The notes beneath the pieces are model-generated. The model did no database searches. It worked only from the letters and a program-made list of their open reading frames with translations, and was not told the origin of the DNA. A stretch of 64,000 nucleotides of DNA from NCBI RefSeq assembly GCF_964355755.1, contig NC_092677.1:3043001-3107000 (forward strand). Reading direction: 5' to 3'. The translations under genes and the position numbers were made by a program. This document shows, in pieces, positions 1 to 11,192 of the stretch. Position 1 is the first letter of the stretch. Each line of letters opens with the position of its first letter. The DNA is from Antedon mediterranea (lineage: Eukaryota; Echinodermata; Crinoidea; Comatulida; Antedonidae).

Positions 1-131
1 CATAAAAGCGTGAGGGCGCCATAAGTTACAAATCTTCTGTACGAGCACTCCTGACAAAGGCGACGACAATGATCGCAGACGGCTTCGGTTATCTTTTGGT
101 TCCAAACGCACAATGATTCGAACCAACCCAT
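1..131 (-). CDS. Partial N-terminal coding start, unrecognised protein
   Basis: On the minus strand an ATG at 131-129 lies in a textbook Kozak context (GCCACCATGG). It opens a frame with no stop for 43 codons up to the window edge. The peptide begins MGWFESLCVWNQ and is cysteine-rich, with CDHC and CQEC pairs at about residues 19-22 and 29-32 that could bind metal or form disulfides. I do not recognise the family. No splice donor is visible before the edge, so the exon continues to the left. Codon use looks like coding sequence, but 131 bases is a short sample. It could be the first exon of a gene read leftwards or a chance open frame. Confidence 0.35.
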   Translation of the reverse strand, partial: MGWFESLCVWNQKITEAVCDHCRRLCQECSYRRFVTYGALTLL

Positions 132-240
132 GGTGGCAGTACGTGCTCAAACCTGTTAATAGATAAAAGGTAGAGCTCAGTGAAACATTATATCAGATTA
201 ACCAGAATGTTTTTCTTAATTGAAGTAGTAGTAGTAGTAG

Positions 241-388
241 TACTGTCAACTGTGTAACATGTCTGGTATTCAGAATGTGTTTTTAATGGTAAAAATTAAT
301 TTGGGACCTTTTAAACCCTTATAAAAAGTCTGGTTTTGGGAGAGTTTTCGGTTTTCAGAGAGGCTGGTATTGGGATAGCTGACTGTAT
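241..388. repeat. Family A MITE-like element, diverged copy
   Basis: The segment has near-palindromic ends: it starts CTGTCAACTGTG and ends GGGATAGCTGACTGTA. Its interior (CAGAATGTGTTTTTAATGG and TTTGGGACCTTTT) recurs at 59188-59271 and, in reverse, at 32252-32425. A short internally deleted copy lies at 16657-16754. TA-flanked CAGTCAACTCTCC-type ends resemble pogo/Tigger-like mariner MITEs; that assignment is inference. Confidence 0.5.
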
Positions 389-1139
389 TATTAGTAAGTA
401 GCATGGCATTTTGGTTTGGGGTAATACAGTAGGTGAGGTCACTTTATAGCCTAAATTTGTTCTTACCAGCTCTTCTTATAAACAGTGTTTGGAAATCTTG
501 TCACTCCCCTTTATAAAAATGTCCTATGTCTTCTGTACACAAACATACATACGTACATAGAGTTAATAGTACAACTACATTTAATATAACTTTCAATTTG
601 CAACTTTAACTATTGCATAATGCCACAAGGACCCTGATATTTGAACTGTGTCAGGTTGATTATACAGATTTAAGATAACAGAACAAAGGTGCACTACCAG
701 TAAAACTCAATGAAATTACAGTACAAAATTAACAATTATAATGACTGTAGGAAATTAAAGACAGATGACACATATTTAGCCAGTTTTTTTATTTCTCTTT
801 GGTTTGTTACGTTGTTGTTGTAAGATGTAGCTTTTGAAATCGGTCGCGATAAAACTTTCATTTTTGCCTACAAAGGTTTAGGTCGGCTTTACTCTCACCA
901 TGTTGCCTAAAATGTTTTTTTGGGTGAGTGAAGTAAAGTATGTTATTATTTAGCTAGCGATGATGAACACAAAATACCAGAAAATGATTTTATTGCGACC
1001 AAATTCCAAAAACAGAATAACACACGATCAAATACAAACACAATATATATTGGTCTTTATTTGATCTCAACATAAGATATATATATACTGTGTATGTAAT
1101 CATAATATAAAAACCCTTCAGTTCAGGGTGAAGGGGTGT

Positions 1140-1520
1140 GGGATAATCTAAATAAATTCATGTAGGCCTGGGCCTTACCCTAGATAAACAAAAAGAATTA
1201 CTAAAGAAGTAGGTATTATTAGACCCCTACTAGGCTAGCCTAGGTAGTAGTTTAGGCCATATAACTAGTAGTAGGCCTAGTGTAGGACCCAGCCCAAGTT
1301 AGACTGGCCTAGGTCTAGTGGTACTAGCCTAGGCCTAGTAGGACTAGGCCTGAAGTAGTAGTAGTAGTTAGAGGCCTATATAACTATCCTAGGGCCAGAC
1401 CTAGCCCTCCTCTAACTACTAGTTAGAGGAGCCGTCCTTGCTTAGCCTAGCTAGCTAGGCCCCTAGTTAAACGTTAAACTAGCCTAGGCCTACCTAGTAC
1501 CTAGTTAGGCCTAGCTTTAG
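1140..1520. repeat. TAGGCCTA/CTAG-rich low-complexity island
   Basis: Dense, irregular repetition of AGGCCTA, CCTAGG and TAGTAG motifs on both strands without a fixed period. Similar islands occur at 25500-25695, 27033-27300, 61140-61345 and 61795-62060. The word is its own near-reverse complement, so the islands have no strand. Confidence 0.7.
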
Positions 1521-2157
1521 TAGTAGCTAGCTGTTTAAATACAATGTTCGCCTTAAAACGCCAATAAGCTCACTTACAATACTTTCAATCGAATCACAAA
1601 ATACTATACACATGCTTAGTCATGTCAGCCACGTCCTTTTTGCGGTACAACGTACATTTCCTAACAATAAATGTGAAGAAATACAATCATCTGATTACAA
1701 TATCCCTTTTGATGTGTGTGGGGTCACCGTTGTATTTTGTGGGCTTGGACTTTCACAACGTCAAGTGTGACTCATCGTCAAGGGATTTCTTGTGTAAAAC
1801 CGTACCACAGCGCATCACTCTGTGCATATCCTTGACTCACCTTGACAAGAGCTTACATGTCGCCCTCTATATTATGAATATGATTTGATTTGAATTTATT
1901 AGGAAAATCATCATAAAAAATACATATACAAAGTGATTACGGAAATAATACATTTATAAAAGATTTTCCAGGATAGCCCAAAAAGCTTATTAGCTTATTT
2001 CCATTGGGATTAATGAATTCATTAATTTTATCACGAGCGCAAGCGATTACTTTTTTTTCGTAGTAGGCTACTTAGGCCTATGTATACCTTATTTACGATC
2101 GCGTGTGTTAGTTACTTGGCAAAAAGAATTTTGCCAAGTAGGCCTATAGTATTTACT

Positions 2158-2220
2158 TTGTTTGTTTGTTTGTTTGTTTGTATGTAATGTATGTATGTAT
2201 GTATGTTTGTTTGTTTGTTA
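2158..2220. repeat. Tetranucleotide microsatellite (TTTG)n(TATG)n
   Basis: Runs of TTTG, then TATG, then TTTG again over about 60 bases with one interruption. Nothing else is visible in it. Confidence 0.85.
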
Positions 2221-2366
2221 GCACGATAGCGCCTACAGTTTTCAAGTTATCTTTCTGAATTTTTGGTGTAGATAGGTAGGCCTATATACTTTCAGACCAT
2301 GCCTATTGAAAATCAACAAAATTGGTTTATTAATAACTTCACAAATAACAAAAATGATATTATTTT

Positions 2367-2660
2367 CAGACCGGCTAGTGTTAAAAGATAGGAGACAATT
2401 TTCAAAACCCGGTGTGAGCAGTCTCAAAGTAACACGTAAACTGAAATTACATTTTCTCGAGAACTACTAGTCCAAAAAAACCTCATTTTTGGACAAGAGG
2501 CAAGGGTTATAAGTTGTGATTTGTAATTTTAAAACAAAAGTTGATTTAATGTACCGGCTTTTTCATACGAGTAGTTTTAAAAACCTATTTCTTTTCAAAT
2601 TCACCCGTTTGTTTTTGGCGTTGCTGTTCTATTGTTATTCAAATTAAACTATTGTTAGTT
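2367..2660. repeat. Dispersed repeat, copy 1 of 2
   Basis: Shares long near-identical blocks with 3308-3575, including GCTAGTGTTAAAAGATAGGA, TTTTCTCGAGAACTACT and AAGAGGCAAG. The copies are in direct orientation about 940 bp apart. They look like fragments of one mobile element or a segmental duplication. No coding pattern is visible. Confidence 0.7.
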
Positions 2661-2872
2661 GATAATTAGTTTTGTTAGTACCGGCGTGTGTCCTGCCTTA
2701 TTTCATTCTGTACATAGCTATACTTACAGAACATGCCTATTGATTTTCAGGAAAATTGATATATTGGTCATGTCACAAAAGCTTATCTTCCGTACGATAT
2801 ATTAAATAGCACGCATTCTGTCTTCTGTTAACATGGACATAATTATTCTTTGATATGGACCAAAACATTAGT

Positions 2873-2950
2873 CGACTGGTCAAGCGGTTAAGCTCACTAC
2901 ATGGGTTAAGGCAGAGGCGCCGCAAATCGGCACAGCTTCAAGACACTCCT
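2873..2950 (+). repeat. tRNA-like (SINE head) fragment
   Basis: An A-box-like TGGTCAAGCGGTTAAGC is followed by GGGTTAAGGC and a weak B-box-like GCTTCAAGAC, in the order found in leucine-type tRNAs. The B box is poor and no acceptor stem closes, so this is probably a decayed tRNA-derived SINE rather than a tRNA gene. Confidence 0.3.
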
Positions 2951-3307
2951 CCTCGATCATTATTCTGGTCAATCTTGATTTTAGAAAGGTCATTGTTGCA
3001 ATGCCGGAATTGTTTGTATCCAAAAATTATTAACCCCCAGTAATATTTTAACCATGTAAAGCTAATACCTAAAGCAAAAAAATGTATCTTTCAACATGCT
3101 CCGAGTCAGTGGATATATTTTGCCAAGTACTTCACTCAGTTTCTGAGTGCTTTCATTTGTTCGTTAGCAGGATTACTCAAAAAGTAATTACAAGATCTTT
3201 ACCAAAATGAATATACAGATAGATATGTGGTCAAGGACCATTCCATTAAATTTTGGGACCATTAGGGATCATGGTCCCAATTCTGAACCACTTTTTAGTA
3301 TACTTTT

Positions 3308-3575
3308 CAGACCTGCTAGTGTTAAAAGATAGGACAGAATTTTTCAAAAGCCGGCTGAAATTGCATTTTCTCGAGAACTACTTGACCAAAAAACTTCATT
3401 TTTGTACAAGAGGCAAGAGTTATAATTGGTGATTTGTAATTTTAAAACATAGTTTGATTTAATGTGCACCTTTTTTGATGCGAGTAGTTTACAAAACCTA
3501 TTTCTTTTCAAATTCACTCGTTTGATTTTCGCGTTGCTGTTCTATTGTTAGTCAACTGAGGCTATTGTTAATTGA
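3308..3575. repeat. Dispersed repeat, copy 2 of 2
   Basis: Direct-orientation partner of 2367-2660. Both copies end with a stretch containing TTTCGCGTTGCTGTTC or TTTGGCGTTGCTGTTC. Confidence 0.7.
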
Positions 3576-4306
3576 AAGGCTTGTTACATAACCATTACAC
3601 CAAACTCGCATACACATGCTTGTAGTGAAATTAGCCTAAATCACAAACAGCATTAAGACACACACAAATATATATATTTTTTCCGGAGAAATCTTATGTA
3701 GGAGAATTTTACAGTAGGCGGAGGTATGCACTCTCGGAGTGGCTTTCTAGTTCTTTTTGTATTGTAAATGTGTTTTAAAAACGCGTGCCGCTGTTAAAAG
3801 CATATGTTCAATAAATAAATAAATACAATAAAGTACATTTTAATTTGACGAGAGACTCTCCACCACTATTTATTGGTTGATTAGACTTATCGTTTTTGTT
3901 ACTATAAAAATGAAACGATAGTTGAATAATTGGTGGTCCTTTAATAGATAATTTATTGGGTGTTAATTGGTCTAAAACACTAACAGAACAGGAAAATCCG
4001 ACATTTTGTTTTTCCGTTTTACAAAGTTTAACTGGAATGAAACATCTGCAGTAACCTATTTCATGGTTGTATTTGTCTAATCATGCATACAGTTGTATTA
4101 TTATTTTTATACCTCGTGTTTGCATCCGTAATCAGTTACCCTTTTGTTTTTGCCATTCTGATGATCTGTAGTCGTGAAATTCAACACTACACCGGGTCGG
4201 ATTAGCGCAACGGTGCATATTAATATACCCAATATTTATGAATAACTATCAAATTGTGGGTCATTTTTAATCGAACAAGGTCCAATGTAAAGTGACAGCA
4301 GTAGAA

Positions 4307-7300
4307 ATGAGACAGAAAGTATTTGGGGTTCTTTTATTCGTAGTTATAGGTTGTAGTTATATTTACGAATGGAAGATAGGAGGCGTATCTGGTAAGTATG
4401 CACGCGCGCGCTTAATAACAAGTTGCAGTGATGCTGGACTAGACTGAAGGTGGTCCTTGTACTCGTTCTTCTAGGCCCAGGCCCTATAAGTTCAAATTTA
4501 GTGATCAATATCAAACTATCTTTCTTCTGAACAAGATAAAACAGATTTAAAGACAGTATTTTTAAATAACGGTATTTCTCGACGGGTACACATACAAAAA
4601 AACCGATTTTTAAATTCGGTTTTAAAATCTCCATTTTATTTAGGTCTCGATTGTCAAAATAACGTGTTTTTTTAAAAGGTTTACGTGGAGCAATTTTTAT
4701 CTTTTTTAATTTATGTATGTTGGAAATAAGTTAATGGTCAACTTACTGCTCATGCTCTTCCAACATAATAATGCATTATTTACACATAGTAGGTTGGTTG
4801 GTTAATATGTATAATATAAAACAGTTTTATGGTAGGCCTATTATTCGATGTGTAGTTTTTTCGAAAGGTGTTCGGTAGTTGTCTGTGCTCACTTTATCGC
4901 CCGTATTCTTAAACCGGACTTTAGTCGTAGTTCGAGCTAAAACTAAAAAAATGACGTCATTTTAATTCATAAACAGAACTTCAACTAAATCACCGACTAA
5001 ATCAGGTCAACCTCGACTAAATCGAGACGGATTTTGATCGATTTTTTTAGTCCTGGAGAGGGCAGACTAAATGGTCGACTAAATGGTTTTTAAACGATGT
5101 TTATAAAAAACGTAACAGTCATTGAGTTGTTATATTGGCCAGATATTGAAGAATGAAATATCTATATTTATATTAGCTTAATTAAATATACATTGGTATA
5201 AATTATAATAATGAAAATCATCTTTATTTACAACTGTATACAAATTACATTATTTTCTTCGCGCAAGTCCGACTTGAGCTACGTCACGCCATAGCGACAA
5301 TGGGAGATGCGGCAATTCACCACGCGATGGAATGTTTAGGGGGCCTAGCGCTTTCTTGTCACGCTATGAAGTGCGTGGTTCGTGGCGATCATACTTTGTT
5401 GGGGGCCTAGAAAATATAAAAGTTACCGTACCGCCATGGTTCCTAAATATATTTTTAAGATTTTATTTGTTGTTAATCAAATATACTTCACTGTTAAATT
5501 ATTACTGATATTGTTCTAATAATTAACGATTAAAATTATTTTTCATGTATATAGTCCTGATGCGTAAAAAGTGTTGTAAGAAATGGAAAGTGATATCAAT
5601 GCGCAAAATTTCGTCTGCTCCTCAAAATACTCTCTTGTCATTGGCCAATGTTTAGCCTTTGTAACCCAGACGTGTGCAACTCGACTAAAAGCTCGACTTC
5701 ATTAAGTCGAACTGCAAACTTCGACTACTTCGTTTTTGAATCGAATTTCAAGTAATAGCTCGAACTACGACTTTTCCAAGTCGAACTTCGAACTACCACT
5801 AAAGTCCGGTTTAAGAATACGGGCGTATGACCGGCTAGAAAAGTTAACAGAGTTGTTCAATTTGCCGTTAAATACACAGTGAGAATATTTAAACTCTGGT
5901 TGTGTCTTACGCCCGTATTCTTAAACCGGACTTTAGTCGTAGTTCGAGCTAAAACTAAAAAAATGACGTCATTTTAATTCATAAACCGAACTTCAACTAA
6001 ATCACCGACTAAATCAGGCCAACCTCGACTAAATCGAGACGGATTTTGATCGATTTTTTCAGTCCTGGAGGGGGCAGGCTAAATGGTCGACTAAATGGTT
6101 TTTAAACGATGTTTATAAAAAACGTAACAGTCATTGAGTTGTTATATTGGACAGATATTGAAGAATGAAATATCTATATTTATATTAGCTTAATTAAATA
6201 TACATTGGTATAAGTTACAATAATGAAAATCATCTTTATTTACAACTGTATACAAATTACATTATTTTCTTCGCGCAAGTCCAACTTGAACTACGTCACG
6301 CCATAGCGACAATGGGAGATGCGGCAATTCACCACGCGATGGAATGTTTAGGGGGCCTAGTGCTTTCTTGCCATGCTATGAAGTGCGTGGTTCATCGCGA
6401 TCATACTTTGTTGGAGGCCTAGAAAATACCGTACCGCCATGGTTCCTAAATATATTTTGAAGATTTTGTTTGTTGTTAATCAAAAGTACTTCACTGTTAA
6501 ATTAATACTGATCTTGTTCTAATAATTAACGATTAAAATTATTTTTTATGTATATAGTCCTGATGCGTAAAAAGTTTTGTAAGAAAATGGAAAGTGATAT
6601 CAATTCGCAAAATTTTGTCTGCTCCTCAAATACTCTCTTGTCATTGGCCAATGTTTAGCCTTTGTTACCCAGACGTGTGCAACTCGACCAAAAGCTCGAC
6701 TTCATTAAGTCGAACTGCAAACTTCGACTACTTCGAATTTGAAGTAATAGCTCGAACTACGACTTTTTCAAGTCGAACTTCGAACTACGACTAAAGTCCG
6801 GTTTAAGAATACGGGCGTTAAAGCCCGGCGCACACTACAGCTTCCGGCTGAGCCAACTGCCACGAGTAACACTTGTCTCACAGTGTGCGCCGGGGATTTC
6901 GTGAGGAATCGGCCACGCGTGCCGCTGAGGAATCGAAAATATCTATCGTGTTTAATATTTTTTGGCACGCGTGCCATTTTCCTCAAGTGTGCGCCGAACG
7001 TGAGCTTCCTGCTCACTAAAAAATTCCACTGCGCATGACATGTTCTGATTTATTATATTTCAGCGCGTGCTGTATAGCGTAGTAAGTAATTATCCAATCA
7101 GAAAATCGCGTACTGAAGGCGTTTAGTGTGCGTCCGATAGAACGCGATCACAATTTGCGGCAAATTTTTTAGTGAGCCAAGTGTTACTCGTGCCAGTTGG
7201 CTCAGCCGAAAGCTCTAGTGTGCGCCGGGCTTTAGCAAAGCATCAGACTTATGTGTTGAGTCTCCGCGCGCGCGTGACAATTTCACGCACGTACGTACCA

Positions 7301-9060
7301 ACGAAGTACGCAAATTTATAATTTAATTTCACTCATACTTGTCATATTTATAGCCTGCTAGGCTATAGGCCTATGTCCGTTAAATGGTGTGCTTAATTGG
7401 TTATAGACAATGTAATCGCAGCATCTGTTGTTTTTCGATCGAACAATAAGGTTATTTTTAGTAACTGTTGCTTTTCATCAGTTCGTAAATGATCCAACGG
7501 GTGACCGTGTTTTTCATTCACGGCTGACTACGGTAAAAGAATACCAAAATCCGAACCATACTTAGACGCAGCGCAAAAACTTAAGGCGCACTTCAAGTAA
7601 TTTGACCACCTAAAGTCGCGGTTGCTTGCTCACTTAGGCTGACATTTATTTCTTTAAACTTAGTCAAGATAGTATAAGTGAAAACATTATCAAAACACTA
7701 ATTTTCATATGAACGTACGTGACTGGACTTCACTCTTCAACCGCGCAATTTGAGTAAAACATCTAAAAAATGTCTTTCTAGCACGTTTGGTAATGTGACT
7801 TTTGATATTTATTTACAGATTGGATGGTGTACTACCGTAGTCAAATTCAAAACGCAACACGAGTAAGTACAATGACGTCACTGTTTCCCGGTCTTAGCGC
7901 GCGAATCGAAAGCGTTGTCCAAATTTACTACTTTTTGTGTGACGCGATAAATTGGTCAACCAATCAGAACTCAGGAATCTTCGAGAGGGAATAACTACTG
8001 TGAAACCCATACGTAGTACGGTAATTCCCTTTTAAACGCCGCCTGTCTTTTTCCGACGACTCATGCGCAGTAAAGTAAAATTGAAATTTATATTTTGCTT
8101 TTTTTTTACAGGTTGTGAATCAAAGTCGAAATCTTTTCATGGAGGTAAATTAAAATTAATTCAATAATATTTTATCAACAAATAAAAAAAATATCAGCCT
8201 ATATGTTGTTTCAAATCATGTTCTGTGTTAATTGTCGATTTACATTGTAGGTTCAACAATCAGACGACGATCGGATCCGTCAACGATTCGAAAACCGCCG
8301 GAAACACATCAAGGAATTATGTTCGCATGAATTATATCGTGAGGCTCTTTCATTGCAGAATATTTTTGTGGAAGACAAATTTAAAATTATGTACTGCTCA
8401 ATACCAAAAACAGGCTGCACTAACTGGAAACGGTTGTTTTTAGTTTTACGCGGGTTATTTAGATCGACGAGTGACATCCAACAAACAGCCGTGCATACGC
8501 CGAAGTTTCACACAACACTTAAGAGTAAAACGCGGGACGAAATCGCTACCATTTTAAAAACTTATAAGAAGTTTATGATATTAAGGGAACCGTTTTCACG
8601 GATTCTCTCAGCATACAGAAATAAATTCGAAGAAAATAACCGTATGTCGATACTTTTAAGAAATAGTTTTGTACCGAAGATCATACGGAAGTACAGGACG
8701 AAACCGGAGCAAACAAAAGGAATTAAATCCGTAACATTTCGAGAATTTATAAATTATTTAGCGGATACTAGTAATGGTCTGCTAACTGATCCTGAAGAAC
8801 ATTGGCGGGAAGCTTATCGTCTGTGTTACCCGTGTGAAATAGATTATGATTATTATGGCCATTTTGAAACATTGACAGAAGATTCAACTTATATTATTAA
8901 AGCTTTGAACTTAAGTATCGAATATCCTCAGTCAACCAACCCAACAAACAGTTCAGAAACGTCTATTCTTGAGGAATATTACAGCCAGATTAGTTCGGGA
9001 GAAATTGAAAAACTTAAAGATCGTTACCGCATTGATATGCTGTTGTTTGATACAGTGTGA
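4307..9060 (+). CDS. Carbohydrate sulfotransferase, HNK-1ST/CHST8-14 family
   Basis: Type II Golgi enzyme predicted to transfer sulfate from PAPS to a glycan. Exons: 4307-4391, 7819-7862, 8112-8144, 8251-9060; phases agree throughout and give 323 aa, normal for the family. Residues about 5-20 form a hydrophobic signal anchor after MRQK. The 5'-phosphosulfate loop PKTGCTNWK lies at about residues 106-114. The 3'-phosphate motif REPFSRILSAYR lies at about 166-177, where the family usually has RDPF. A family-typical YYGHFETL follows. The start was chosen because it precedes the membrane anchor and a good GTAAGT donor. The 3.4-kb first intron carries three mobile elements. The TGA stop sits at the edge of a minisatellite. 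Which member (CHST8, 9, 11-14 or CHST10 type) cannot be settled by eye; echinoderms usually carry many such genes. Confidence 0.88.
4898..5825. mobile_element. Harbinger-like non-autonomous element, copy A (928 bp)
   Basis: Terminal inverted repeats begin CGCCCGTATTCTTAAACCGG and end with the complement, followed by subterminal TAGTCG/CGACTA-rich arms. The flanks suggest a 3-bp duplication (TAT on both sides). No transposase frame is present. It is nearly identical to copy B at 5910-6817 and in the same orientation. The 3-bp target site and end sequence suggest PIF/Harbinger; this is inference. Confidence 0.8.
5910..6817. mobile_element. Harbinger-like non-autonomous element, copy B (908 bp)
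   Basis: Same ends and interior as copy A, lying 84 bp downstream in direct orientation. It is flanked by TTA on both sides, a clear 3-bp target duplication. Small indels (for example loss of a few bases after CTAGAAAATA) and substitutions separate the two copies. The right-hand TTA directly adjoins the next element. Confidence 0.82.
6821..7232. mobile_element. GC-rich MITE with long inverted repeats (412 bp)
   Basis: Begins AAGCCCGGCGCACACTA and ends with the reverse complement TAGTGTGCGCCGGGCTT; the inverted match continues for roughly 60 bases (GCTGAGCCAACTG, ACGAGTAACACTTG). TA flanks both ends. A second inner inverted pair (GGCACGCGTGCC) lies near the centre. It is much more GC- and CpG-rich than the intron around it. 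No coding capacity. Confidence 0.8.
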
Positions 9061-9320
9061 ACGCCCTACCACCACCCTGCAGTAACCCACACGCCATACC
9101 ACGCCACCCTCCCCACGGAATGCACACCAACCCCCACACAATCTACTCCTGTCACACCTCCACCAGCGTGAACGCAATACCACCACCCTGCAGTAACCCC
9201 ACCCCAGCCCCCCCCCCCCACACGCCATACCACGCCACCCTCCCCACAGAATGCACACCATACCCCCACACAATCTACCCCTGTCACACCTCCACCAGCG
9301 TGAACGCAATACCACGACCC
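9057..9320. repeat. Minisatellite of about 112-131 bp units, 2.2 copies
   Basis: Units start GTGAACGC at 9057, 9169 and 9300 and share CCACCCTGCAGTAACCC, CCATACCACGCCACCCTCCC and CACCTCCACCAGC. The second unit has a C-run insertion. It is strongly C-rich on the plus strand, unlike its AT-rich surroundings. The first unit overlaps the sulfotransferase stop codon. Open frames across it are by-products of the biased composition. Confidence 0.8.
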
Positions 9321-9506
9321 AGTTCCCCACGTTTGTTTTACTTTTGTAGACGATTGCCTGAAGGACCTATGATCTATATTATTTTGGACAATTTTCGTTT
9401 CGCATAAATTGTCAAATACGGCTACAGTTTATTTTATTAGTTTCTTTGTTTTAATATTTATATTTATGGATTAACAAATCTGAATTAAAAGTATGAATGA
9501 ATGATG

Positions 9507-9512
9507 AATAAA
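9507..9512 (+). terminator. Poly(A) signal candidate of the sulfotransferase
   Basis: AATAAA about 450 bases after the stop codon, in AT-rich sequence. A cluster of AATAAA copies also follows at about 9665-9690. Either could end the transcript. Confidence 0.45.
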
Positions 9513-11192
9513 TATGTAGGCTTACTCTACTAAAGAACAAGACAAAATGTGGTTCAGTCATCCGTTTTTAGATATAGGCCTAAAATTATTTAATGATTAT
9601 TGTTTTGTTTTATCCCAACCTGTTAGTGGAGGTTTTTTTTTTTATCTCTGTTTGATTGTAAATTGAATAAATAAATAAAAAAATGAATAAATGGTTTTTA
9701 TTATTTGTTTGAGTAAGACAACAGAACAAATTTAATTTTCATGGCTCTAACGATTTGTCCAAAAGAAAATTATAGAGGGCGGCATTAACAAAATCCTCTG
9801 CTAAAAAAGTCGTAGGCTACTTACTACTACTGAATACGATTTTGGATTTCTGTTTTGTAGTTCATTTGATGAGAGATTCATATACTCAATTAATGACCAA
9901 TTAACAACTATGAACTATTGTTCATGAATAAACAAAATGACTATTGTTCATGCATAAACAAAATGACTATTGTTCATGCATAAACAAAATGTTGAAAAAA
10001 AAGGAAACTATAACATTTTTTTTTGCGCGCGAGAAAGGTGTGTAAGCCTACTACTACTACTAGTCATCAGTGGGAGTGTCCAGCATACAGTGCATGTATT
10101 TTAAATATATAAATACGTAACATGATATTTGTTGTAAACATACACAATTGTTGTTATAATAGGGCATTAAAAATAGTGAAAATTCTACTCTTGCTACGTA
10201 AATTGCGGCAAGTTTTAACACGCTTTTACTTTATCATCATTAGTACGCCGCAAAGTACAAAATATAGTAGTGGCTCTACTACGCATGCGTGTCGAACCGG
10301 TTTTGGAATGATGGAATGAGGATCGGTAGCAACGCCATTTTACCAAACTGTAAATGCTTGTTAATATCCTTGTTTGACAAGTAATTTTCTTCTTTTTTGT
10401 GGACCTAAAATGAGTTTTTTGTAATGGTGGTGAAAAGCAAAGATATGCCAATGTGTTTACAGCGATAAAGGTGTTTATATATTTTTATTTCATTTGATTT
10501 GTATGTAATTTTCATTGAGGTTGTGGTAACACTTTACGAATTTTTGTATCATGAAACTGAGTGTGGCCATCCAGCTCATGCCAGTCGGAGGGAGAGGGAT
10601 CGCTGGGCGTGTAAGTTCTGTTCAGAGCTTAGTGGTTGCTCTTTCTCTACAACCGACATGCCGGTGATTTGCTCTCAAACTTGTCCAGTTAGAAACCAAG
10701 GCCTATAAAACATATCTCTTCAACAATTATTAATTTTCAGATAAGTACATGGATGTTGAGTGTTTGACAATGCATGAATTTTGTTTAAAATATGTATAAT
10801 TGTGAGACTTTGTTTAACAAAGTTCTTATGTACAGGGTCTCCCTCCTTCTTTCTAGGCCTATATCTAGTAGGCTCAGGGCCAGATGATAGCCCAGATCAA
10901 TCACATGATCAGAAGAAACAGCCCTGTTTCTGGGGAAAGTCTTGTTTTCACCTAGGCCTAGGCCTAGCTAGTTGAGTTACCTGCTTTGTAATAAACTGGA
11001 ATAAAGAGCTGTTGTAATATGAAATTGAAACAAGTTTTCTTCACACGGAAAAATAAAAACGAATACCATTTTAAATGTTAATTAATATTAATAAATTTGC
11101 CATATATTGTGAATATGTATTGTTTTTTGCTTTAAATATTAATTTTTTTATAGGATTCTGGTAAGCTGGCTAAAAATACAATTGCTTGATTA
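9513..11192. other. Intergenic between sulfotransferase and CK2 alpha
   Basis: Contains a 26-bp tandem repeat (9907-9990), AT-rich filler, a small CpG-containing patch at about 10255-10345 (CTACTACGCATGCGTGTCG, GCAACGCCATTTTACC) that might be a remote first exon or promoter, and scattered CTAGGCCTAGGCC words at about 10850-10970. A 69-codon frame at 10499-10708 has several cysteines but no family I recognise. Confidence 0.5.
9907..9990. repeat. 26-bp tandem repeat, about 3 copies
   Basis: The unit contains CTATTGTTCATGCATAAAC and repeats three times with one substitution in the first copy. Confidence 0.85.

Larger units (their letters stand above)
132..4306. other. Intergenic, repeat-rich, no convincing gene
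   Basis: No exon pair with matching splice phases was found here. The stretch holds a GTA trinucleotide run near 225-241, a diverged family A element (241-388), a TAGGCCTA island (1140-1520), a TTTG/TATG microsatellite (2158-2220), two copies of a roughly 270-bp direct repeat (2367-2660 and 3308-3575) and a tRNA-like fragment (2873-2950). Short open frames, such as one of 88 codons at 1622-1888, show no recognisable protein pattern. The promoter and 5' UTR of the sulfotransferase should lie just before 4307. Confidence 0.6.

Noticed and set aside
1622-1888. 88-codon plus-strand frame
   Set aside because: No protein-like pattern, no Kozak support, and embedded in repeat-rich intergenic DNA.
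9057-9407. Pro/His-rich 116-codon frame after the sulfotransferase
   Set aside because: It follows from the C-rich minisatellite and is out of phase with the real gene.
10499-10708. Zinc-finger-like 69-codon frame with several Cys and His
   Set aside because: The spacing fits no known finger, there is no start context, and nothing joins to it.
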